Positions 44,672 through 55,654 of a stretch of 64,000 nucleotides of DNA are shown piece after piece. The position numbers and the translations under genes were made by a program. This DNA is from Desmodesmus armatus (lineage: Eukaryota > Chlorophyta > Chlorophyceae > Sphaeropleales > Scenedesmaceae), in the NCBI GenBank assembly GCA_007449985.2, contig VIIQ02000121.1, forward strand, positions 248,001 to 312,000, written 5' to 3'. The notes under the pieces are model-generated. The model worked only from the letters and a program-made list of their open reading frames with translations, was not told the origin of the DNA and made no database searches. Each line of letters starts with the position of its first letter. The stretch's first letter is position 1.

Positions 44672-46343
44672 TCAGCTGCTGCTGCTGCTGCCAGCTGCTG
44701 GCGCTTCCATGGAAGGTTCAGGGTTGCTCATGGCTTCATCAAAGAAGCCTAGCGGGAAGTGCCCCAGCATTGGGCCCTGACCCAGCTGTATCAGCACACC
44801 GCGCTCCCCGCCCTTGTACTGGGACAGGTAGCACAACTGCAGCACACACAATCACACTAAGAGTCAGTCATTTGCTTTTGTGTGACTGAACAAGGTGGAG
44901 CTGGATGTGGCAATGGCTCTACATGTTGCTAACCACCGTACACAGCTGAGCTGAGTTGCCCTGGGACCTGATGCTTGTCGGCCAATCATGAAGTTGAAGG
45001 AGAGGTCAACAAGGGGATACGCCCTGAAGGCACAGCCACACACGTGCCGTTGCCGGCTCATACGGCTTGCATTGTGCAGAGCGCATGGTGCTGCATCGGC
45101 TCTCCGAATGCGTATGACTGCAGTGCAGCTGCTGACACTGAGCCTTGCTCTGTCAGCTTAGACCTGATGCAGAAGCAGAGATGCTGCAGCCCGCAGCCAG
45201 GACACAACTGTGGAGGCCCAGCTCACCTTTGACATTGGGTTGTACTTTATGTACACAGGCCCCTCCACAGCCGCTATACTCTCAATACCCGTAACCTGCA
45301 GCAGCAGATGGTGCCACATTGCAACACTTGACGTTTGCATGACAGCATGTGCCACCTTCCCCAGGTCACAAGCAGTCTCAAGAGCTCGGCAAACAATCAC
45401 ACGCGTGTGAATTCAATCAAGTTGAGACAGTTGGGGCCTGAATTGTCAGCAGTGACGCCAAGCAGTTCCACGCAGTCAGCTCTTGCCAAATATGCAGGCT
45501 GCTGTTCAAGTTACCCACCAACACAAAGCAGGACCCGGTCGACTGAGTCGACAACCCCTTTGCTATGTAAACATAAGTGGCTGGCCAACTGTACCACTGT
45601 CACCCCAGTTCATAACACCAGGCTGAGTTGACAAGCTGCTTGTGCAGGTACCTTGTTCCCCCTTCTTGCTGCTTACCCTGCAGTCTGGCATGATATATTC
45701 CAGGTTGCAGGCCTGGCACCAGTCTCTCAGGGCCCTGAGGCCCAGCCTGCTGTCACCTGCACAAACACCCAGCATCACTTCAGGCTGTGGTCCAGGGTTC
45801 CAGTTCTCTGCTGCACAGGGGTTGTTGTACGCAAGCTGCAGCACACAGCACAACAGGTTGGAGTGTTATGTTAGGTGCGGCTGATGTGCCACTGAGTCTT
45901 CATGCCTGCAGAAAGCTTTAACAAAAGTAGCTGGTGCTTACCAAGAAAGCATCTCGCAGCTTTGCCCGTGCTGCTGCTGTTCCAACGTACTGCTGTCCCA
46001 GGCCCCGAAACTGCACTTTATTGAACGCGTTCAGCAGGCTCCAGGCAGCAGCTATTTCGTCCGTACTTGCTTGACCTGCACCATAAACAATCAGTACACT
46101 GAGTAGCATCATGTGCAAGTGGTATTCATCTCAATCAGTTGCTACTGGTGGCAGATCTTTGTTGGTGGTTTGCTGTGCTGCTATTTGCATACCTGATGTG
46201 GATGCCACATCTGCCCCGCCAGCACTGCTGCAGTTTACAGTTCGGCTGAATAAACGCCTGTTAGAAACTTGTAGCGATACAGGGCGGCCATTGTTTCGCG
46301 ATGAACCAGCAGCTGATCTGACAGGCTGGCCTGATAACTGCAT
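44672..46343 (-). CDS. Probable plastid protein, unknown family
   Basis: Five exons on the minus strand, all phase-consistent: 46343-46193, 46075-45942, 45835-45677, 45295-45227, 44836-44672; 225 residues. The start at 46343 gives a Ser/Arg/Asn-rich, nearly acid-free leader of about 45 residues (SGQPVRSAAGSSRNNGRPVS), as in algal plastid transit peptides. The body has a helix-rich segment (STDEIAAAWSLLNAFNKVQF), a short Cys-containing stretch (DWCQACNLEYIMPDC) and a beta-rich C-terminal part (GPVYIKYNP, then CYLSQYKGGERGVLIQLG and LGHFPLGFFDEA). The tail is polySer. I do not recognise the family. The order and regular splicing of ordinary-composition exons make it a real gene; the function is unknown. 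Confidence 0.72.
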
Positions 46344-46676
46344 CTTCTGTGCGTCTGTCGACTTTCCACCGTCCTGGCGTATCTGTAATGTAGTGCGTAG
46401 ATCAGTCGCAGTAACGGGAGAACCTTGAGCGATCACGAGCCACCTCTGGAGTCAAACATGGTTGACAGGTTTGAAGCACACGGTGGTCGACAACGCCGGG
46501 CTCAAAGACTTACACGGGCTATCGCAGCTTGAAATAACTCTGAACGATACAATCTCAACATCAGCAGTTGGTGTGGTGCCATTGTCGCCCCTGTTCTGGT
46601 CAAAAAAATCTCTTCACCACTCGTTCGCCAGCGTGCTCGCTAGCATCTCTAAGCTGTTCACTGAACAGCCATAAAA
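46344..46676. promoter_or_regulatory. Divergent promoter region
   Basis: 333 bp between the start codons of the genes at 46343 (-) and 46677 (+). An A-rich CCATAAAAATG leads directly into the plus-strand start. Confidence 0.4.
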
Positions 46677-48491
46677 ATGTTGTCTGCTGCTCGTGCTTGC
46701 CGTGTGGGAGTGTTGGCTGTGCTGTCTGGCAGCACGTTGTTGTGTCTGACCCCCGGGCAGGCCAATGGTGCACCCCAGCCTGAAGGCGCACAGGTCAGTG
46801 CATGTGGTGGGATCTGAAAAACGTACGTGCTGGCAGCTGCTGCATCCCCCCTCCCCTACGTGCCTATGCCCAATTACGTCAAATCTGTTCAAACACATTC
46901 GAAACAGGTTGATGGTGTCTGCTGTAGCAGCTGCATTCATCTAGACAGGCCTGTTGGCGGACCACTGTACATTGCAGTACCATGTCTCACATTGTTTTAA
47001 AGGGCATGGCCTGGGCCCCTGCACCATGCTGCCCTTGTGTCGAACAGGCGCCTGCAGCAGTGCCTGCTGGCGTGTCCGCCTTGCACAGCAGTCAGTGCAG
47101 CCACCACCAGCCAAGGAGTCCGCACTTTTCGCTGTCCAGCGGCTGATTTGGGCAGGCATTCGTTCTCGTGCTGCGTTTGATCTTGCAGGCAGACAGGTAC
47201 GAGCAGCTGTCCCAGTGCCCAGGTGCCCTGCCAGCATGTGACCAATGGAGCCGATGTCAGATCCTACGGTACATGTCTTTTGGGTCCTGTTAATTATGCG
47301 AGATCAACACATGCAGCTGCAGAAGACTGAGAGATGTTGGTCAACATGCGTGTGATCCGCTATCCATGTGTGTGTGATCTGCCCAGGAACCTGCAGCAGT
47401 GCCTGCTGGCGTGTCTGGCAATGCACAGCTGTCAGTGCAGCCACCACCAGCCGAGGAGTCCGCACATCTGGCTGTCCAGCGGCTTATGTTAGCAGACGCG
47501 CGTTACAATGGCACATCCAACGTTGCGCAGCCGCCAACACTGTCATCCCAAGCCCTGTTGAGTGATGCCCGAATCCTGGAAGACCTGAAGGAGGCAAGGA
47601 AGAGATACCTGGGCAGGGAACGCACGCGCCGCTATCGCGCCAACCTAAAAAGAAAAGCAGCCAGTATGGTGGGTTTTCCCCACTCTTTTGCTGTGGTGAT
47701 GCGGCTGACGGTGTGCAATGATGCGGTACAACTGTATACCGTATGCGGCACATGTTGTGGTGTAAGCAGTGCAGCACTATTGTGTCCTGCCAGTGCCTGC
47801 CATGTGCTGCCTTGTGCACACTATTGTCTCCAAATTTGATGAAACATAGTGGGGTTTAGCGGTGCCCACACCTTCATGTTTTTTGTAGCCATTGGGTGCC
47901 GCAATGCTCAGCAGCATGTCCAACTGTCTGTCCTTTTTTGCATTGCAGGCTGCGGCTGACAGTGTGCCGGAGGCAGCTTCACCTCGTGGGCTTTCCAAGA
48001 GCAGCGTCAACACGTAAGCCATTTGAGGGTGTCTGGTTCCTGCTAGAGGGCACCTGTGTATGCACGTGTCTGCTTTCATTATTTTTATTTATTAATTTTA
48101 TCTATTTATTTATTTCATTTATTAATTTTAGGCTTGATTTGACGCTCTTGGCTGCACTTTTAACAGTTTACGTCTACCACGGCTGCGGTGTTGCACATGC
48201 TGAGCGTGATCTGCACCTTGCTGTGTTGTGCAGGCCTGGCTTGCCCTTCGGCCTGCCTCTGCGTGGTACATGCGCTGCTGTTGTGACATTGGCAGCAGCT
48301 GCAGCTCAGTCATGTTCTGTTTCTGCGCCGTCTTCTGCTGCCGTTGCTTTTTTGTGTTGTGCAGGTTAGCTGAGAAGGTTATTGACAGCATTGAACAGGT
48401 GTTGGAGGGGCTCACCCCACCAGTCAGGCAGGCAGTGTTGGAAAAGGTCTTCCCTGCTGCTGGTACCATCAAGGTGTCCGAAGCTGAGTAG
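46677..48491 (+). CDS. Small leader-bearing protein, unknown function
   Basis: Four exons with consistent phases: 46677-46793, 47387-47668, 47949-48013, 48365-48491; 196 residues. Exon 1 encodes a hydrophobic leader (RVGVLAVLSGSTLLCLTPGQANG) with an AxA-like end, which could be a signal peptide or the second half of a lumen-targeting signal. Exon 2 has a Pro/Ala-rich stretch and a charged helix (ARILEDLKEARKRYLGRE, then RTRRYRANLKRKAAS). Exon 4 ends with an amphipathic helix (LAEKVIDSIEQVLEGL). No family is recognised. A decayed copy of the exon 2 start lies at about 47048-47180 in intron 1. Confidence 0.6.
47048..47180 (+). pseudogene. Decayed duplicate of exon 2 in intron 1
   Basis: The sequence CCTGCAGCAGTGCCTGCTGG and what follows repeats the start of exon 2 (47387 onward) with about 85% identity by eye. 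A one-base loss near 47075 shifts the frame and the copy then hits a stop, while the downstream part still reads QQSVQPPPAKESALFAVQRL in another frame. It is preceded by its own acceptor-like GAACAG. Confidence 0.7.
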
Positions 48492-49121
48492 GCAGGACTG
48501 TCCTGGGGCGATACATGGACATGAGGGGGCTGAAGGAAAGGAATGCTCCTGCTGTAGCTAGTAACATTGCCAGGGGCAATGGCGTGCAATTGTATATGCT
48601 CAGTGTACCAGTATTTTGACTCAGGGGTCATGCCAAGGCTAGCAAAGTGACAAGGTGCACCCACCATGCATCACAGCGAGGGCAAGTACACTTGAGGCAC
48701 ACACACAAGGTGTGGAGATCCCCATTGAGCCCCAATACAGCCAAACTCACAAGGACACACCACCTGTGCCTGCACACACGCACCAACATTGTGGTGGCCA
48801 ATTGAGGATGTTGAGCATACCGTCCTACACAAAGGCATTATTGATGCCTGAAGACCAGGATCCATAACCTCAGGTACAGCCACCCAGTCACTTCACCAAA
48901 GTTCAGCAGTTGTCGACTTATGCAAATGCCCTCGTAGCGTGGCACAATGACTTCAACTGATGCAACATTCATCTGAGCATACTTCACAACCCCCAGCAAT
49001 ACCTGCTGCTGCTGGTTTGCCTTCCAGCCTACAGCCCTGTGGATTGTAAAGTGAACATTGACAGCGACCAAAGCCAACCAACACGCACGCTGCACACACG
49101 CGCCGCACGTCACCAGTAGTG
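48492..49121. other. Intergenic or 3' part of the 49122-50084 gene
   Basis: The plus-strand gene stops at 48491. On the minus strand an open segment at 49113-48838 (KYAQMNVASVEVIVPRYEG) has ordinary coding-like composition and might be a further 3' exon of the minus-strand gene, reached by splicing near 49140. I could not find a clean donor/acceptor pair. Confidence 0.35.
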
Positions 49122-50084
49122 TCAGGGTGCAGCAGTCACATTGCTGTGCACCTTGCCCTCCCCAGCCTTCAGCACCACCATGTCATAGAACCCAGTAGGC
49201 AGCTGGCTGCCCCCCTGCACAAACGGCAGGTCTATCAGCACATCAATCAGCTTCCTGCGCTGACCATGCCAACCTGCAGGACAGATTATGCAGCTGGCGT
49301 TGGCTGGCATGGGAGGGATCTGGTCCTTGGGTATGAGAGAGGAGGGGTCCCAGGGTTGCTTGGTGGTGTTGTGGCAGTGCCAGCCCAAGAGGCCCACATG
49401 ACAGAAGGTGGGTGGCAGTGGAGGGAGCTTCAGCGCTTTCCAGATTCCCTTGATGTCAACCACCCCAGAGAGGGGTGTCAGGTGCTCGTAGCGGATCAGC
49501 TGCGACTGAACACCTGCAACAGTACAGCAAATGGTACAGTAACTATAATCTTGAAGGGTGGTGCTGTTGCAGCACAAGGTTCCCCAAAAAGACACGAGCA
49601 AGTGGTTGAGCAAAGCAGTCAAGTCAGCACTGCTGCTGGGGGTTGCCCCTAGAGCCGGCAAAGACAGTCGTGGTGCAGCAACTCAAACATCTTACCTGTG
49701 CTAAAGATCAAGATCACGCCCAATACCACTCCCAGTCGGCACTTGTGCATGTCGAACAGGTCTGCTGTCAACGTGGGCTCGACCAGGTTCAGCACTCTGA
49801 GCTGGCAATAAAAACGAAGCTTTGTGTCTGCCGCACACGTTTTGGCGCTGTCATCAATACACCAGCTGCATACAGCTGTTCATCACGTCTGGCGCGAAAA
49901 ATGTTCTGGGCGGTTGTGTCAGTGTTTGCCAACGTCCAGCCTCATCAATCAGTTGGATGCATCTCAAGTTCTTCCTTACAAGTGCTGAACATAATACGTG
50001 TATCGCCGGCGTGAATTCCAGCCGACTCGCACAGAGACACATCGGCCAAGAACTTGTCACCCATTCACGTCGAGGGTTATCCAT
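49122..50084 (-). CDS. Single-pass membrane glycoprotein, unknown family
   Basis: Three phase-consistent exons on the minus strand: 50084-49980, 49801-49696, 49513-49122; 200 residues. A hydrophobic segment at about 56-70 (CRLGVVLGVILIFS) follows a basic flank and is preceded by LVEPTLTADLFDMHK, suggesting a signal anchor. The remainder has N-glycosylation sequons (NTT, NAS), several Cys (CHVGLLGWHC, CIICPAGWHG) and a hydrophobic segment LIDVLIDLPFVQGG. No family is recognised. The stop at 49122 may not be the natural end, because a coding-like segment continues at 49113-48838. Confidence 0.55.
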
Positions 50085-50201
50085 GGTATAAGACTTCTAC
50101 ATAACTATATTCGGCTGCAAAACGTCGCTGCAGCAACCCCTTGGCACGCCAAACGCTTCACAACAGCTGCACTGCATGTTCCCGCTGGAATAGCCTGGAG
50201 C
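50085..50201. promoter_or_regulatory. Very short divergent promoter
   Basis: Only 117 bp separate the start codons of the membrane glycoprotein (-) and the Cys-rich secreted protein (+). An A/T-rich core, TCTACATAACTATATTCGG, lies at 50096-50114. If both starts are right, both promoters and 5' UTRs must overlap or transcription must begin inside neighbouring gene space. Confidence 0.4.
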
Positions 50202-52334
50202 ATGCACCAACCCTTGGTGACGCTCCTCCTTCTCTTGCTGGGCTCACAGCAGGTAAGTCTTGAACCTACCCCTGCTAGCAGCTGCCTTCATTGGGCATGT
50301 GTGCTGACAACAAGGATTGCTGCTGCTTGGCAATACATACCTACGTAGGTATGGCTTGCTGTCAGCCAGGGTGTCAGCACCGGCACCATCACCAGCCCTA
50401 TGGGTGTGGGAGCTGCCATTGGGGCATGGAAGCCGGATGTGCAGCTGCCCATTCCAGAGAAAGTGGAGTCAAGCGTTTACATGGCTCCATACACAATCTA
50501 CAGGCCCAAGATGCAGTTCCACCGCAAGGGTGAGAAGCAGCACCCAGCAGCAGCAGCAGCCAGCATGCGATGGTAGCCACCAGAGAGTTATGCACTTCAC
50601 ATAACCCCTTCACAAAATCATCCATGCAGGGCCTGAGAATTTTGGCATAGTTCCAGCTTCTTGCAGCTGCTGCAGTGCTGACAGCAGCCTGCTGCTCAGC
50701 GGCAGCAGCAGCACCAGCAGCAACATCACCAGCTGGACATGACACGGCGTGTGTGCTGTGCTGCAGGGTTCTGTGTGCCGCGCATGGCTTGGACCTTGCA
50801 GGCCGCATTTGCAGCTGAATGCCCTCCCAACACTTATCTGCAGACCTACTTCAATGGAAAACAAGTGTGGTGAGTGCACCTGAACCAGCTGGCCTAGCCA
50901 ACCTCAGACTGGCAGCCTATAATTTCTGCAGTCTGCAAGGTGCAGAGGTGTCAGGCTGTCCACTGGTCTGACCCTGCATTGAAAGTGGGTCGGCTTGGCC
51001 GACGTGTTACTAGCGGTGCCTTGCTGCTGCTTGCCAGCAATATCCATGCAGAGGGCACTTGAACGGCTTCTCCCCTGGAACGCATGCATGCAGAAGAGCC
51101 TGGCATGTTCAGGCATGTTGGCGACTGCCAAGCTGTGTTGCAGTCGTAGACCTTTCACCTTGACACGGGTCCTGCATAAGGTGGCATTCGCCAAGACAGC
51201 AGCAAGGAAGGGCCAGGAACCCGCACCAGCACACGTTGCCTCCCTGCACCTTATCGTGGCCACTCTTGTCTGTGATTTGTTCTGCATGCAGTGCTGTCAC
51301 TCGCTGTGCTGGACCCTTTGGTGCCAACAAAAAGGAGGGAAACATTGGGCAGCTTGGCAAGACAGGCACAGCTGTGTTCATGCAGAATGCTATTGCGCAA
51401 GCTGGCTCCACGTACTGGGGTGGAGATGCAGGGACTGTGTGTAATACAGTCCTGCTGAAACCCATCATGACATGCGGTGATGGCTGCATCTCTGACAACA
51501 GGTAGGGCATGAAGCAGCAGCGGCGGCAACCGCAGCAGTGACAGCAACAGCAGCAACAGCAGCAAGATCAGCAGCAATTTCAGCATGCTGAACCCAGGAA
51601 GTGCAGCTGCGCATGTAGACTCAACTTTGACTGCTTCTGCTAGTTTCCAATGCCAGGACTGTTGCGGTGCGTAATCAGCAGGGTGGCAACGTGACCGCAG
51701 CAAGGAGCAGCCCAACAGGGCGGCCTGCTGCCAAGTCATGACTTATGCTGCAGGCCTCAACAGCCAGTGATGAGGGGCCATACTGGCAATGCATGTCCAC
51801 ACCATTGCACCCTGCATCATATGCAATGGTCTGATCTGTTTGTTGATGCCTGTTTCCTTTCATGCAGGCTGTATGGCGATTGGTGCCTGTGCCCTGACGG
51901 TACGTTGGACCCTGATGGCACATCATCGTATCACACCACAGCGCACAAAGCATGCCACATGTCCCAATGTATCCCAGCATTGTTGAGTGGGGCACAACAA
52001 GGAACATTGCAAAGGCAGCACCAGCAGCTGGGCTTGCAGCAGTCATGAAGTAAATGCTGAACCACTTGCTGGTCCATGTGTCTGTCCCCACAGGCTACAT
52101 GCCTTGCCCGTACAACGCCAACAACAACGGCTACACATGGTGCAGCTGTCAGCAGCTAGGCCCACCCTTTGGCCTGTGCGTGGCAGACTCGTATTACTGC
52201 GGGTACTACTGCCAGTACGCTCCCAGTTGGATCTTCACTGCCATTGCAAAGGGTGCCATGCTGTGCCCCATCGACCCCGCACAAATTGATCCCTACAAGC
52301 CGGATGTTGTCTTCCCAGGATGGGTGAGTGCACT

Positions 52335-52411
<77 letters not shown>

Positions 52412-52707
52412 GCCAAGGGGCTGAAGGGACCCAGTCTGTGGAGGGTTTGAATAATCTGCTTGCATGCTTGCTTCCCAGTCATGGACGATACTGCTGCTGT
52501 GATACTGCACAGTAAACAGCAGAGCCATCATGCATGCGTCACAAAGCAAAGATTCAAAACCCTGCTGTTTACAAGCTGGTCAGCCCCAGGGGCCAAGGTA
52601 TTACGCCACTATGGCTGACGTGCCGTGCTGTGTGCTGCTGCTGTGTGTCTGTGCAGGAGTGGAACACGAACGGAGGTGCCTTGGTTGGATACAAGGGCAA
52701 GCGCTGA
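50202..52707 (+). CDS. Secreted cysteine-rich protein
   Basis: Seven phase-consistent exons: 50202-50252, 50349-50529, 50767-50869, 51292-51501, 51868-51899, 52094-52323, 52657-52707; 285 residues. A classical signal peptide (MHQPLVTLLLLLLGSQQVWLAV) is followed by an exported domain with about 18 Cys, many in close pairs: FCVPRMAW, ECPPNTY, TRCAGPFG, TCGDGCIS, DWCLCPDG, MPCPYN, WCSCQQLG, YYCGYYCQYAP, MLCPID. The spacing suggests disulfide-bonded modules. It ends EWNTNGGALVGYKGKR. I cannot assign a named family. It is likely extracellular or in the wall. The unbroken phase over seven exons, one only 32 nt long, is strong support for the model. Confidence 0.75.
52336..52407 (+). repeat. (CAG)24 tract at the start of an intron
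   Basis: 24 perfect CAG units begin 12 bases after the donor (GGATGG|GTGAGTG) of intron 52324-52656 in the Cys-rich secreted gene. If the intron were kept, the frame would continue into 24 Gln and stop at 52515. Confidence 0.9.
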
Positions 52708-55004
52708 GTATGCTAGTCGCATTCACATGGAACTCCCAATCGCAGCAGCAGTTGTGGCACAGCCTGCGCTCATTGCAGCCTCACTGGCATTGCTTAGTAG
52801 TCCTCTGTGCAGGTGTACACACAGCTGACAGTGAGTTGTGTCAGTAGGCCATAGCGCTGCACCAAAGGACTGTCTATCGAGGTTGTCTACTAGACAATAG
52901 TATTGTTGTGTTGCTTGCCATGTTCATCAGCGGGGTTGCCCTGTGTATGGTTGCACTTGGGTGTGATAGGTGGCTAGAAAGGGTGGTGCCAACTTAACAC
53001 GAATTGTGAGTCAAAGTATTGCCGGATCAAAGTTACTGCAGCTGTCAGCTGGGGATTAGTCATGCTAGGCCTGGTGCCTTCCTGTGCAGGGCCTAAGTTG
53101 TTGGGTGAAGTTGAGGCTTTGACGGCTGATGAAGTAGGGTGACTGGGTATTGAACACAGCGCTTTGTTCAGCTTCAAGAACTCAACAGTCATGGGATATG
53201 TTGTAACATAGTTCAGCTCAGTTTCTCGCAACGTCTGCAACCGTGCAAGTGTCCCACCTCTGGCTGGCTGAGCAGCATACCACCAAGAAATCAAACAGAT
53301 CCCTACCAAAAGCAAACAACAGCGCCCACAGGATTTGCATCATGCCTCACAGCAGCCCTGGCTGCAGAGCTACTGCAGGACCCTATGTGATGTCACTGTC
53401 AGAGCAAGCAGGGAAAGCGGCACAGTACAGAACCAAGCTGCAAAACCCTCACAATGTAGCGAGTCTGTCAGCAGACACATGTTGCAGTTGATGTCAAACT
53501 TAGCACAGCACAGCACAGCACACTCTAAAGAGGCAGCAAAGCTCCCTCCTCAGGACTGCCCCAGCGCCTGACACAGTTACATGCAGCCAAAGGCAGTGGG
53601 CTACTGCTTTGCTGTATGTGCTGCACAGCCCCCAAAAAGCACACCAAGCAAGTGCTGTGCTGAGCCACTGCCTGCAAACAAAACCCTTGAACGCAATGCA
53701 CAAGCCTCCAACCTTAGCCCATGCAGCCAGCTGTGCTGCCAACCCTACACGACAAGCCTGTAGGCGATGCAAGGTAACACCCCGCCGCTACTTGCTGAGC
53801 AAGGCAGTACGGCAGCCACCAGGCATGGGGACAGTACGAGCCACACTGCGCACGCTGCAAACCCAATCTGATTTTACACACACGCAGAAATTGTGATCGT
53901 ACATCGAGCGCAGTCATAGGCATAACACACACACAAGCATGAAAGCTGTACCAAGTCCATCGTCACTGTTGCAGTGGGTATGTGATACACGCACCCCAGT
54001 ACACTCGCCACTGACACACAGCAGCGGCCGCCATGATCGCATGGACGGCCAACTGCCAGCACGGCTGATCTAGAGTACGGCTGATGTAGCTCGCAACTCA
54101 CACACCCCACTCTCAAAAGCTGTACGCACCATCAAGCAAGCCGCAGCATGCACTGGCATGGCAAGAAATAGCCGCTCAGAGCCCAACTCGCACTCACAGC
54201 CACACACCCAGGTGCAATATCAGGCTTGACCCCACCCATAGCGTTGGGGCCCATCCCATACAGAACATACCCTCAGGAAACAAGCTGTGAGTAGCAGTCA
54301 GTACAGCAAAACCGTGAAGCATCTCAGCCTTCAAGGCGTCATGGCTGGGGGACCGCCAGTATAACCCCTGAAAGCGTCCCAATGAACTGGCACGCTAGGT
54401 CTCCACACACACTGGTGTCTGGGCAAAATTGGAGCAGCGGACAAACACACACAGGGGCTAGCAAGAGGCTAGCACATTGGCTGTGCCAATGGTGCCTCTT
54501 TATAGGCCCTAGAGCCAGGCAATCACTCATACCCAGGATCGTCTGTTGGTACAGGACAAACTGCCCCTACTGCTGATACACATGCCTCAAAAGACACACA
54601 AACACTGGCCACCCAATCGGCACTGCCTCTCTCAGGTGGACGTGAAAGCAACTCCTCAAGCGTCCCAAAAATTGTGCTGCTGGTGATTATGTGCCCAGTG
54701 GTTTGGGCAGCAACTGCTGATCGTACACCCCAGCAAGCAGCCTGTCACACAGTCGGCCTGCTGTGCACCCGTCCTGCCCAACGAGCAGCTGCAACACAGT
54801 TATCAACGATATAGCACACAAGCTTGCTGCATCTGACCTAGGCAGAAGTCTCTGGGGCCACAACAGAAGCTATGCCTGGCCAAGTTGGTTGGCAGTAGAT
54901 ATAACCGCCACGGCAAACACTCGGTGCTGCCACGCTGCTAGTCCGCCATAGCCTCGTATGACCTTCAATAACGCACACAGTCACCAATTTGGTGCGTCAA
55001 TTGC
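52708..55004. other. Intergenic, about 2.3 kb
   Basis: Between the Cys-rich gene (+) and the small plastid-type gene (-). Short open frames only, none with a leader, domain or believable splice partner. A CACAGCACAG microsatellite occurs at about 53507-53521. I see no RNA gene or mobile element. Confidence 0.5.
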
Positions 55005-55445
55005 TCACAGGTCCTCTACTGAGGCTTCCAGCTGCTGCCCTGGCTGCTGCTGATGCCCGCCCCCAGCCTGAAGGCTCCTCCACGCCTGCTCGTGCCAATT
55101 GCAAAGGAGACTGTGGTCCATAAGCATCTCCTCCCACATCATCATTTGAGTTCCAGAGGGCACAGGAGGACGGGTGTCAAGAAGAGAGTTGAGCTGCTGC
55201 TCCTGGTTGATTTCTGCAATTCGCTTTGAAAGGAGGCCCATTGAAGCAGCACTGAACCTGTAGTTGCCGAAGTCGCTCATTGAATGCATACTTGAGGCTC
55301 GGACGGCGATACTGCGGCGAGAAGCTGGAGCAGAAGCCGTGAAAGCGGGCGTGCTCCTGAGGCTGAACATCATTGGAGAATCAGAAAACGTAGTGTAGCT
55401 CCTAAGTCGCAACAGTAACAAAGTGAAACGAGACAATGCAGCCAT
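55005..55445 (-). CDS. Small plastid-type protein, single exon
   Basis: An intronless frame of 146 residues with an ATG at 55445 and further in-frame ATGs at about 55373 and 55370. Starting there, the first residues (MFSLRSTPAFTASAPASRRS) are a textbook green-algal plastid transit peptide ending near VRASS. The mature part is Met/Leu/Gln-rich (LLSKRIAEINQEQQLNSLLD, TQMMMWEEMLMD) and helical, with no recognised domain. It lies 210 bp downstream of the bZIP stop on the same strand, so an unspliced 3' part of a longer transcript is an alternative. Confidence 0.5.
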   Translation of the reverse strand: MAALSRFTLLLLRLRSYTTFSDSPMMFSLRSTPAFTASAPASRRSIAVRASSMHSMSDFGNYRFSAASMGLLSKRIAEINQEQQLNSLLDTRPPVPSGTQMMMWEEMLMDHSLLCNWHEQAWRSLQAGGGHQQQPGQQLEASVEDL

Positions 55446-55654
55446 CGCCTCCAGGGCAAAAGTTGTTAAAGTTTGCAGGTGGCAGTTGACCTCAAATTGG
55501 AAAGCAATTACGTGTTACAGACGGGCTCAGAGCACCAAACACCGCACAAACGAATCAAACAGGGTAAAAGGCGGCGTTGAACAGTCTTCAGCCATCCCCA
55601 CAGCCCCCAACATTCCTCACCACCCACAAGCACCCAACAACCAAATCAATCCCT

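Noticed and set aside
49122..49661. Single-exon minus-strand gene of 179 residues starting at 49661.
   Set aside because: The start is not ATG and the first 50 residues look like translated intron; splicing to 49696 and 49980 gives a better phased model.
52336..52407. CAG run as an exon-coded polyGln of the secreted protein.
   Set aside because: A good GT donor precedes it and splicing to 52657 keeps phase and gives a compact C-terminus; kept only as a retention possibility.
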